From assembly GCA_934215995.1 (NCBI GenBank), contig CAKQBC010000035.1, positions 1-13,123 on the forward strand: DNA of 13,123 nt. The letters run 5' to 3'. The notes under the pieces were generated by a model. That model was given only the letters and a program-made list of their open reading frames with translations. It made no database searches and was not told where the DNA came from. The position numbers were made by a program, and so were the translations under genes. Shown one piece after another: positions 1 through 5,292 of this stretch; positions within the stretch are counted from its first letter, which is position 1; each line of letters opens with the position of its first letter. Source of the DNA: an uncultured Bacillus sp. Lineage in GTDB: Bacteria > Bacillota > Bacilli > Bacillales > DSM-1321.

Positions 1-1
1 C

Positions 2-133
2 GATCTCATATCTCTGAAAACATATGTCGTATTTGACGTATACATATTGGTCGGGCTTTTTTATCTAGTATTGACTATTCCTTTGAGCCTTGGCGTAGGA
101 TACCTTGAAAAGCGCCTGGCAAGAAGCAATTAA
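2..133 (+). CDS. Amino-acid ABC transporter permease, C-terminal fragment (GlnM-like)
   Basis: Only the last 43 residues are in the window; the 5' part lies upstream. The fragment has one hydrophobic membrane segment (around VYILVGLFYLVLTIPLSLG) followed by a short basic tail (YLEKRLARSN) and a TAA stop. This is the usual end of a His/Gln/Glu-type ABC permease, and the complete permease downstream ends in a similar way (ARRLEVKRV). The two genes are 14 nt apart and co-directional, so they probably encode the two membrane subunits of one importer, as in the Bacillus glnQHMP arrangement. The substrate cannot be read from this fragment, so the assignment leans on the neighbour. Confidence 0.75.
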   Translation, partial: DLISLKTYVVFDVYILVGLFYLVLTIPLSLGVGYLEKRLARSN

Positions 134-147
134 TGGGGGGTGAGTAG

Positions 148-798
148 ATGGACTTTGCAGGAGCCTACAGCGGCGATCATATTGCATTCATATTAGAAGG
201 GTTTCTTGTGACATTGGAAGTGGCGGCTGTTTCGATATTGTTGAGCTTTATCATTGGGGGAGTCATCGGCACGCTGCGTTACGCGAAGATCCCCGTCGTT
301 TCTCAGGTGCTGGCAGTGCTGGTGGAAATAACAAGGAACCTTCCTCTATTGCTGATAATTTTATTCACGTATTTTGCACTTCCGGAAGTGGGCATTGATC
401 TTGGCATTATTATGTCGGCAATTGTTGCCCTGACCGTGTTCGAATCGGCAATGATTTCCGAAATCATCAGAAGCGGATTGAATTCAATCGATAAAGGGCA
501 GATTGAAGCTGCACGGTCGTCGGGTTTGACTTTTGTCCAAACGCTGCGTTTCATCACGATGCCGCAAGCGTTAAGAAGGATGGTGCCGCCGCTCGTCAGC
601 CAATTTATTTCTTTATTGAAGGATACTTCATTGGCGGTTGTCATTGCTTTGCCGGAAATGATGCATAATGCACAAATTATCAACGCGCAAAAGGAATCAT
701 ACATCATTCCGATTTTCTTGTTTATCGCACTTATGTACTTTATTGTGAACTACGCGCTTTCACTCGTTGCAAGAAGGCTAGAGGTGAAAAGGGTGTAA
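148..798 (+). CDS. glnP: Polar amino-acid ABC transporter permease (GlnP-like)
   Basis: This 216-residue integral membrane subunit would pair with the preceding permease, an ATPase and a binding protein to import a polar amino acid, probably glutamine or a relative. It is nearly all hydrophobic, with about five membrane segments. It carries the EAA loop that docks on the ATPase: E120-A121-A122, G126 and P139 (QIEAARSSGLTFVQTLRF, then MPQA). Length matches the HisM/GlnP family (about 215-220). The ATG follows a GGGGTGAG ribosome-binding site 14 nt after the previous stop, implying one operon. It appears to be the last gene, since a terminator follows and the next gene is convergent. The family is secure. 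The name glnP rests on the two-permease order and length, and cystine or arginine uptake remains possible. Confidence 0.85.
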   Translation: MDFAGAYSGDHIAFILEGFLVTLEVAAVSILLSFIIGGVIGTLRYAKIPVVSQVLAVLVEITRNLPLLLIILFTYFALPEVGIDLGIIMSAIVALTVFESAMISEIIRSGLNSIDKGQIEAARSSGLTFVQTLRFITMPQALRRMVPPLVSQFISLLKDTSLAVVIALPEMMHNAQIINAQKESYIIPIFLFIALMYFIVNYALSLVARRLEVKRV

Positions 799-866
799 AC
801 GTGGCTGTTGCCTTTCTTTAAAAAGGTTTAAGAGGGTGTGACGATTGGTGGGTCATGAGATTGATT

Positions 867-917
867 TCTGCCATTCCAGGCTGAAAAGGCGAAAGCGATT
901 CAGGCTGGAATGGCAGA
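867..917. repeat. Long imperfect inverted repeat downstream of glnP
   Basis: Two 19-bp arms (867-885, beginning TCTGCCATTCC, and 899-917, ending GGAATGGCAGA) are complementary with one mismatch and surround a 13-nt loop. The RNA would form a very stable stem. No U-run follows, so it is not a standard terminator, and one clear terminator lies further on at 962-1004. It could protect the 3' end of the glnP message or be a short intergenic repeat. No coding sequence was seen between 799 and 961. Confidence 0.7.
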
Positions 918-961
918 AGAGAGGCATGGAACCTGATGAAGAACATATTTGATTTGAACTG

Positions 962-1004
962 CCCCTTGAAAGTTAGGAATGAATCTAATTTTCAGGGGAT
1001 TTTT
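962..1004 (+). terminator. Intrinsic terminator of the glnMP-like operon
   Basis: CCCCTTGAAAGTTAG (962-976) pairs with CTAATTTTCAGGGG (985-998), with one bulged T and one G-U pair, and is followed by ATTTTTA. The T-run is on the plus strand only, so it should end the permease transcript about 165 nt after the glnP stop. The minus-strand acetyltransferase converges on it but has no U-run there. Confidence 0.75.
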
Positions 1005-1015
1005 ATGTCCTGGCC

Positions 1016-1438
1016 CTATATCTCTTTCTTATAGTAATAGCTTGTTTTGAGGTATCCCATTTTATCTTCATAAAACCTGTGCGCATCGAGTCTCTGAACG
1101 CCTGAACTAAGTGTCACATTGCTGTAGCCATGCTCCTTTGCCCAAGTTTCAATGAAGGACAAAAGTTTCTCGCCATAACCGCGCGACCGGCTTTCATGGT
1201 CTGTCACCAGATCAGAGACCCATACGGAATACCCGTTGTATAGCGTTATGCTCGGTTTGATTCCAGCCGCTGCGACGATTCGGCCCCCGTCATAGAGGGC
1301 GAACATTCTGTAGCCTTCCTTGTCTTGTGCATCCCTGGCGATTTTAATGAACGCATCCTGGCTGAGATGAGTCCGCAATTGACTGATGAGGGGAAATACC
1401 TCAAGCATTTCCTTGGTCGTAGCCATTTCTTTGATCAT
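1016..1438 (-). CDS. GNAT-family N-acetyltransferase
   Basis: About 140 residues of a GCN5-related acetyltransferase, which moves an acetyl group from acetyl-CoA to an amine; the acceptor is unknown. The fold is visible: an N-terminal helix region ([19 protein letters not shown]), central strands ([17 protein letters not shown]), the acetyl-CoA motif A ([20 protein letters not shown], with R-S-R-G-Y-G as the pyrophosphate loop), and a C-terminal motif ([20 protein letters not shown]) typical of the family. The frame is open back to an ATG at 1486, but that ATG lies inside a probable -10 box. A strong AGGAGG (1447-1452) sits 8 nt before the ATG at 1438 and 5 nt before the ATG at 1441. Starting at 1438 also gives the common GNAT N-terminus ([12 protein letters not shown]). 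It is transcribed divergently from the rhodanese-cstR pair. Confidence 0.88.
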   Translation of the reverse strand: MIKEMATTKEMLEVFPLISQLRTHLSQDAFIKIARDAQDKEGYRMFALYDGGRIVAAAGIKPSITLYNGYSVWVSDLVTDHESRSRGYGEKLLSFIETWAKEHGYSNVTLSSGVQRLDAHRFYEDKMGYLKTSYYYKKEI

Positions 1439-1484
1439 CATCCATGCCTCCTGTCCGTACCTTATTTTTAATGCTGATAAATCC

Positions 1485-1513
1485 ATTGTAGGCGCAAGGG
1501 AATAGGATATGAA
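1485..1513 (-). promoter_or_regulatory. Probable sigma-A promoter of the acetyltransferase gene
   Basis: On the minus strand TTCATA (1513-1508) and TACAAT (1490-1485) are separated by 17 bp. The -10 matches 5 of 6 bases and the -35 matches 4 of 6. The -10 overlaps the upstream in-frame ATG at 1486, which supports the downstream start at 1438. Confidence 0.5.
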
Positions 1514-1551
1514 GCTATTTTACATTCCTGATAAAAAAATATGCAGAGGAA

Positions 1552-1580
1552 TTGACTTTATACCTAACGGGGTATAAAGT
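1552..1580 (+). promoter_or_regulatory. Promoter with CstR/CsoR-type operator
   Basis: A TTGACT -35 (1552-1557) precedes an AT-rich -10, either TAAAGT (1575-1580, 17-bp spacer) or TATAAA (1573-1578, 15-bp spacer). An inverted repeat, TTTATACC (1557-1564), 6 bp, GGTATAAA (1571-1578), with G-rich centre CGGGG, fills the spacer and overlaps both boxes. Operators of CsoR/CstR repressors are known as ATACC/GGTAT-type repeats with G/C-rich centres, and a CstR-type repressor is the second gene of this transcript. The likely reading is autorepression relieved by persulfides. Confidence 0.75.
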
Positions 1581-1591
1581 GAGGTGGAAGA

Positions 1592-2008
1592 TTGTTTTTA
1601 AGGAGAGAAATTATTTTGAAGCTTGTTTTGTTGTTTGCATTACTGATCAGTGTTTTTATAACATTATATAAAAGGGCCGTTCCGGTTTTGGGCGTACCTT
1701 ATGAAAATAGAATTCTGGAGAGCGGCGCGGTTATCGTCGACTTACGGGATTACAACGTTTCCTCCGAGCTTCCGGTAATAGGAGCTATCAATATTCCGGT
1801 TGCTTACCTGAACAGAAGCCATACCGATATCCCAGGCAGGAAAGTCCATGTGGTAGCAGGAGGAACGATTGAAAAGAATATCGGCATCCGTATATTAAGG
1901 AAGAAGGGGTACGAGGTTATTTCCTATACGCTTCTGAAACCGGAAAATGAAGGGAGGGTTAACTTTGAACTACGACAAGCAGGTAAAAAACCGTGTGAAA
2001 CGGATTGA
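1592..2008 (+). CDS. Membrane-anchored rhodanese-like protein without catalytic Cys
   Basis: The 138-residue protein has one N-terminal membrane segment (about residues 8-26, KLVLLFALLISVFITLYKR), then a rhodanese-like fold: strand AVIVDLRDYN, the segment AINIPVAYLN (usually A-x-N-I-P), strand KVHVVAG and helix GIRILRKKGYEVI. Active rhodaneses have Cys at the start of the loop after that strand (C-x-x-G-x-R). Here the loop reads VVAGGTIEKNIGIR with no Cys, and the only Cys is residue 135 in the tail. It is therefore unlikely to transfer sulfur and may bind or sense instead. The start is TTG after GAGGTG (1581-1586); an in-frame TTG at 1616 behind AAGGAG (1600-1605) is an alternative. Its last 44 nt overlap cstR in another frame. 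The first gene of the unit, it should be controlled by the operator in its promoter. Confidence 0.75.
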   Translation: MFLRREIILKLVLLFALLISVFITLYKRAVPVLGVPYENRILESGAVIVDLRDYNVSSELPVIGAINIPVAYLNRSHTDIPGRKVHVVAGGTIEKNIGIRILRKKGYEVISYTLLKPENEGRVNFELRQAGKKPCETD

Positions 2009-2225
2009 AGGACAATTAAGGGGCATCGCCAAAATGATGGAAGAGGAGAAAGACTGCAAAGAAGTAATTACTCAATTGAGTGCTGCCCGGACAGCCATCG
2101 ACCGGACAATCGGTGTAATCGTAAGCGCCAATCTGGTTGAGTGTGTCGAAAAGGCTTCTGAAGAGGGGCGGGATACCGAGCAATTGGTGAAAGAAGCTGT
2201 CAATCTCCTCGTTAAGAGCAGATAA
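1965..2225 (+). CDS. cstR: CstR-type persulfide-sensing transcriptional repressor (CsoR family)
   Basis: An 86-residue all-helical regulator of the CsoR/RcnR family, which binds DNA as a tetramer in the cytoplasm. Copper-sensing CsoR uses a Cys-His-Cys site. Here the positions are C31 (EKDCKEV), N56 and C60 (SANLVECV), so the His is replaced by Asn as in Staphylococcus aureus CstR, which senses persulfides by linking C31 and C60. The N-terminus (NYDKQVKNRVKRIEGQLRGI) and C-terminus (EAVNLLVKSR) also resemble CstR. The start is TTG at 1965, 7 nt after AGGGAGG (1951-1957); the in-frame ATG at 1947 lies upstream of that site and is less likely. It overlaps the rhodanese-like gene by 44 nt, so the two are probably translated together. 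The usual CstR targets (sqr, cstA, cstB, tauE) are not in the window. Confidence 0.88.
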   Translation: MNYDKQVKNRVKRIEGQLRGIAKMMEEEKDCKEVITQLSAARTAIDRTIGVIVSANLVECVEKASEEGRDTEQLVKEAVNLLVKSR

Positions 2226-2227
2226 AA

Positions 2228-2252
2228 GAGATCCTGCAATCATCAGGATCTT
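2228..2252 (+). repeat. Direct repeat copy 1: cstR terminator hairpin that lost its U-run
   Basis: Just after the cstR stop, GATCCTG-(7 nt)-CAGGATC forms a hairpin at 2230-2250. It is followed by TTCAGACTG rather than a T-run. The 25 bp at 2228-2252 are identical to 2491-2515, where the same hairpin keeps a full T-run. Copy 1 looks like the original terminator cut after its first two T residues by the element that begins at 2253. Confidence 0.85.
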
Positions 2253-2440
2253 CAGACTGTTGAGAAACGCTCGCATTCTTCGTTGCTTGCCCGGCTCGTC
2301 CGCTCATGAGGTGAACAGGATGTTTATCACGTAAGTGTTGTCGCAGGACGCGACGCTTTTAGCTTACGTTCTTTAAGGTTCTATTCGCGTCTTCGCCGGT
2401 CTCGGCGCGCCTCGATTGACAAACGTTTTCAATCAGTCTG
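2253..2440. mobile_element. MITE-like non-coding element with imperfect terminal inverted repeats
   Basis: The left end CAGACTGTTGAGAAACG and the complement of the right end, CAGACTGATTGAAAACG, align with two single-base gaps, giving about 17-bp terminal repeats around 188 bp. The interior holds no convincing ORF and appears richer in G and C than its flanks. It contains nested hairpins: ACGTAAG (2329-2335) with CTTACGT (2363-2369), and GTCGC (2340-2344) with GCGAC (2350-2354). It sits inside a duplicated terminator. A small element mobilised in trans fits. The right boundary could instead be 2490, because the 25-bp duplicate starts at 2491. No similar copy was seen elsewhere in the window. 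Confidence 0.6.
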
Positions 2441-2444
2441 TTAT
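2416..2444 (+). promoter_or_regulatory. Possible outward promoter at the right end of the MITE-like element
   Basis: A consensus TTGACA (2416-2421) is followed after 17 bp by TGTTAT (2439-2444), which matches the -10 at 4 of 6 bases. Transcription would run out of the element into the terminator at 2493-2519, giving an RNA of roughly 65-70 nt. This is a motif call only. Confidence 0.35.
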
Positions 2445-2490
2445 GCAGTTTCAAAGAAAAATCCTCAAAATTAAATTTGTCTACACACTG

Positions 2491-2519
2491 GAGATCCTGC
2501 AATCATCAGGATCTTTTTT
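2491..2519 (+). terminator. Direct repeat copy 2: intact cstR-type terminator
   Basis: Positions 2491-2515 repeat 2228-2252 exactly. The hairpin GATCCTG/CAGGATC (2493-2513) runs directly into TTTTTT, making a good plus-strand intrinsic terminator. It is probably the native end of the cstR transcript, now displaced 263 bp. From here to 2550 nothing further was seen. The minus-strand hydrolase that ends at 2551 has no U-run terminator of its own here. Confidence 0.85.
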
Positions 2520-2550
2520 ATTTCCTACTAGGGTTGTCATTGGATCTATT

Positions 2551-3300
2551 TCAATCAGAAGTGGACTGCATCCTCTTTTCACATTCTTTCCTGAAGCCTA
2601 TCAAAAGGTTCAGCATCCCTGTATCTGTCGCAAACAATTCTTCGGGATGGAACTGCAGCCCCATTATGAATAGATCCTTATCTTTTGCTTCTACGGCTTC
2701 AATTACGTCATCTTTCGCTGTCGCTGCAACCCGCAAGGAAGAAGAAAGCTTGTTGATGGCCTGATGGTGTTTGCTGTTGACCAGCACTTTTTCTTCCCCG
2801 AGCAGGCTGAACAGGTGGCTGTCTTTTTTGATGAGGATCTCATGGGTGGCCAGTTTTCGGTCTTCCTCTTGGTTATGGGCGATTTTTTTATTGCTTTTTC
2901 CCTCTATATCCTGTTTCATTGAACCTCCCAAGGCCACGTTAATGACGCCTAAGCCCCGGCATGTACCGATGATCGGTATTTTTTTCTTTAAAGCGTAGTT
3001 GGCTACTGCCAGCTCAGTTTCATCGCGCGCAATATTGACCTGCTTCAATTTTTCAGTAGGAATATCATTGTAATTGGATGGGTGGATATCTTCTCCGCTT
3101 GTGAAGATGATTCCGTCACATAGATCAACACAGCGTTCTGCAATCTCGTCATTGGCAACAGGGATGACGATCGGAATGCCCCCTATTTCAATGACTGCCT
3201 TTACATATTGATGATTTGCCTGGACACATGGATTTGTTTCTCCTTTAATCTCTATGTCAAGGAGAGAACTGGTTATCCCAATAATCGGTTTCTTGCTCAT
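2551..3300 (-). CDS. Class I glutamine-amidotransferase-like hydrolase (gamma-glutamyl-GABA hydrolase / PuuD type)
   Basis: A 249-residue cytoplasmic hydrolase of the peptidase C26 family, whose members cleave gamma-glutamyl amide bonds, for example gamma-glutamyl-GABA in putrescine breakdown. The catalytic triad is visible: C114 in the nucleophile elbow IIGTCRGLGVINVALGG, and H218 and E220 in GLQFHPEE. The oxyanion segment DGIIFTSGEDIHPSNY (normally GGxDxxPxxY) and the motif VNSKHHQAI are also typical. Length agrees with PuuD (about 250). The ATG is 9 nt after AGGAGG. It stands alone, after the katA terminator and without polyamine or GABA genes nearby, so the substrate stays open. No convincing promoter was found; it should be in the 3301-3404 gap. 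Confidence 0.85.
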   Translation of the reverse strand: MSKKPIIGITSSLLDIEIKGETNPCVQANHQYVKAVIEIGGIPIVIPVANDEIAERCVDLCDGIIFTSGEDIHPSNYNDIPTEKLKQVNIARDETELAVANYALKKKIPIIGTCRGLGVINVALGGSMKQDIEGKSNKKIAHNQEEDRKLATHEILIKKDSHLFSLLGEEKVLVNSKHHQAINKLSSSLRVAATAKDDVIEAVEAKDKDLFIMGLQFHPEELFATDTGMLNLLIGFRKECEKRMQSTSD

Positions 3301-3404
3301 ATGATCACTCCTCCTATTTGTACATAGGTGTATACCACTTTTGGCTTTCTGCTAATCCTGTGTTTATAGGACTGCTTGCAGGGGAATATAAGAAACACAG
3401 CAGG

Positions 3405-3437
3405 CAAAAAAAAGAAAGCACCCAAATTGGGTGCTTT
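3405..3437 (-). terminator. Intrinsic terminator of katA
   Basis: AAAGCACCCAA and TTGGGTGCTTT (3415-3437) form a near-perfect hairpin. On the minus strand it is followed by TTCTTTTTTTT (complement of the A-run at 3405-3414). It lies 35 bp after the katA stop and should isolate katA from the hydrolase gene downstream. Confidence 0.9.
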
Positions 3438-3472
3438 ATGAATGTTTGAGAATAAATTGAGAAATGGTGTGA

Positions 3473-4939
3473 TTAAACCGTCTGGATCAATTCAGCAGGT
3501 ACTTGCAATCCTAGTCCTTCTGCAATGCGTGTTCCGTATTCAGGATCCGCTTTGTAGAAGTGGCCGATTTGGCGCAATTTGATTTCTTCAAGCTGAACAT
3601 CCTTCATAGAGTTCACAATGTTGCGAACAAGGCGTGCTCTTTCATCCTCAGACAACAAGCGGTATAGGTCGCCTGGTTGTGTGTAGAAATCATCACGGTC
3701 GTGGCGTACGCTGTCTGTTGTTCCAGACACGTTGATCGCCGGGCGTTTATGCTCAACTGCTTCTTTTGGACCTTCGAAGCTGTTTGGCTCGTAATATACT
3801 TTTCTTCCGCCGTTGTCATCAGCACGCATGAATCCGTCACGTTGATAGTTTGTAACAGGTGAAAGCGGCTTGTTGATCGGAAGAGAGTTATGGTTTGCAC
3901 CTACACGGTAGCGGTGAGCATCAGCATAAGCGAACAAACGGCCTTGAAGCATTTTGTCCGGTGAAACGTCGATGCCAGGCACCAAGTTTCCTGGTGAGAA
4001 TGTTGCTTGCTCAACTTCAGCGAAATAGTTTTCTGGGTTGCGGTTAAGAACCATGCGGCCCACTTCGATCAACGGATAGTCTTTTTGAGACCAGACTTTC
4101 GTTACATCGAATGGATCGAAACGGTATGTATCCGCTTCTTCAAATGGCATGATTTGAACGTATAGTTTCCATGCTGGGAAGTCTCCTGCTTCAATCGCAT
4201 TGAATAGGTCCTCAGTGTGATAGTCAGGGTTTTCACCAGCCAGTTTTGCAGCCAGGTCCACATCAAGGTTTTTGATTCCTTGCTCTGTTTTGAAATGATA
4301 TTTAACCCAGACTCCTTGTCCTAGCGCGTTCACCCATTGGAATGTATGGCTTCCGAAACCATGTGTATGGCGTAAAGTTGCCGGAATACCGCGGTCAGAC
4401 ATCAAGATCGTTACCTGATGAAGGGATTCAGGAGAGTGTGACCAGAAGTCCCAAACCGCTGTAGGGTTTTTCAAGTGAGTTCTTGGATCTCTTTTTTGTG
4501 TATGGATGAAATCAGGGAACTTGATTGCGTCACGGATAAAGAACACAGGTGTGTTGTTTCCGACGATATCGTAGTTTCCTTCTTCAGTGTAGAATTTAAC
4601 GGCAAAACCGCGTGGGTCACGGACTGTATCAGCTGATCCCAATTCTCCTGCTACTGTGGAGAAGCGGATGAACATAGGTGTTTTTTTGCCTACTTCAGAA
4701 AATAGTTTAGCTTTTGTGAATGCAGATACATCATTTGTTACTTCGAAGTAACCGTGCGCTCCTGCACCTTTGGCATGCACTACGCGCTCAGGCACACGTT
4801 CCCTGTTGAAGTGTGCAAGTTTTTCTAAAAGATGTACGTCTTGGATTAAAGTTGGTCCGCGTGAACCAGCTGTCATTGAGTTTTGGTTGTCTCCCACAGG
4901 CGCTCCCCAGCTTGTGGTCAAGTGATTTTTCTCGCTCAT
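3473..4939 (-). CDS. katA: Vegetative haem catalase KatA
   Basis: A 488-residue monofunctional small-subunit catalase that converts hydrogen peroxide to water and oxygen in the cytoplasm. Full length for the clade (about 480-500). Key residues are present: distal His55 in [16 protein letters not shown], Asn128 in [12 protein letters not shown], and the proximal haem ligand Tyr338 in [14 protein letters not shown]. The ATG follows AAGGGGG (4946-4952) with 6 nt spacing. It has its own promoter, a perfect PerR box and a strong terminator, so it is monocistronic and peroxide-inducible. An AT-rich stem, ATTAATT (4953-4959) with AATTAAT (4964-4970), lies in the leader just before the ribosome-binding site and could influence mRNA stability. 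Nothing suggests truncation. Confidence 0.97.
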   Translation of the reverse strand: MSEKNHLTTSWGAPVGDNQNSMTAGSRGPTLIQDVHLLEKLAHFNRERVPERVVHAKGAGAHGYFEVTNDVSAFTKAKLFSEVGKKTPMFIRFSTVAGELGSADTVRDPRGFAVKFYTEEGNYDIVGNNTPVFFIRDAIKFPDFIHTQKRDPRTHLKNPTAVWDFWSHSPESLHQVTILMSDRGIPATLRHTHGFGSHTFQWVNALGQGVWVKYHFKTEQGIKNLDVDLAAKLAGENPDYHTEDLFNAIEAGDFPAWKLYVQIMPFEEADTYRFDPFDVTKVWSQKDYPLIEVGRMVLNRNPENYFAEVEQATFSPGNLVPGIDVSPDKMLQGRLFAYADAHRYRVGANHNSLPINKPLSPVTNYQRDGFMRADDNGGRKVYYEPNSFEGPKEAVEHKRPAINVSGTTDSVRHDRDDFYTQPGDLYRLLSEDERARLVRNIVNSMKDVQLEEIKLRQIGHFYKADPEYGTRIAEGLGLQVPAELIQTV

Positions 4940-4980
4940 GATTTTCCCCCTTATTAATTGTAAAATTAATTGATAAATAA

Positions 4981-5008
4981 ATAATAACAGATTTTAAGAA
5001 AAAATCAA
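4981..5008 (-). promoter_or_regulatory. katA sigma-A promoter
   Basis: On the minus strand TTGATT (5008-5003) and TATTAT (4986-4981) are 16 bp apart, giving a leader of about 35 nt before the katA ATG. The PerR box lies 7 bp upstream of this -35. A second reading would place a -10 inside the PerR box itself, so the exact start site is open. Confidence 0.6.
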
Positions 5009-5015
5009 TATTTAT

Positions 5016-5030
5016 TTATAATAATTATAA
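5016..5030 (-). promoter_or_regulatory. PerR box upstream of katA
   Basis: TTATAATAATTATAA matches the Bacillus PerR consensus TTATAATnATTATAA at every defined base (a 7-1-7 inverted repeat). PerR is known to repress catalase genes until peroxide oxidises its iron site, so katA here should be induced by hydrogen peroxide. Confidence 0.93.
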
Positions 5031-5261
5031 TTTAGCTTTTTTTCGGCAAATTTCTGCTAATTATATATGAAACAATGTTTGTCAGAGGGTGAAAACGTAG
5101 AGAAATTCGTGAAGGTATTGCAATCTTATCAATTGCGAGGAAGGAATTGAGAATAGCAGGGGATGGAATTCCCCTTCATAATAATAGTTTGCCACTTTTT
5201 TAACAAGCAAAAAGATTCAGTTAAATCGTGGAGAATAAGTGAACAACCATGTAATCATGCA
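5031..5261. other. Intergenic stretch with no recognised gene
   Basis: AT-rich sequence between the PerR box and the terminator of the MMPL gene. I saw no ORF with a ribosome-binding site, no tRNA-like fold and no strong terminator. Two short weak inverted repeats exist (AGGGGA/TCCCCT near 5158-5178, TTGCAAT/AATTGCGA near 5119-5140), too small to interpret. Confidence 0.5.
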
Positions 5262-5289
5262 AAACGGCAGGGGCGTCCCCCTGCCGTTT
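5262..5289 (-). terminator. Terminator after the MMPL exporter gene
   Basis: AAACGGCAGGGG (5262-5273) and CCCCTGCCGTTT (5278-5289) form a perfect 12-bp stem with a 4-nt loop, 3 bp beyond the exporter's stop codon. The minus-strand U-run is only TTTT, and the plus strand also has CTTTT, so it may act in both directions. Confidence 0.75.
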
Positions 5290-5292
5290 CTT

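Noticed and set aside
303..707. Minus-strand open frame of 134 codons inside the glnP gene
   Set aside because: It lies opposite a clearly conserved permease, has no family features and no supporting ribosome-binding site.
1552..1580. GGGGTAT read as a sigma-B -10 box
   Set aside because: No GTTTAA-like -35 at the right distance; the sigma-A -35 and CstR-type repeat explain the sequence better.
2416..2764. Two overlapping plus-strand open frames across the element end and the hydrolase gene
   Set aside because: They run antisense through the PuuD-like gene and the terminator, with no recognisable protein features.
3301..3345. Imperfect GTATAC/GTACAT repeat before the PuuD-like gene considered as an operator
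   Set aside because: The arms do not match well enough and no known regulator consensus fits; no promoter could be aligned with it.
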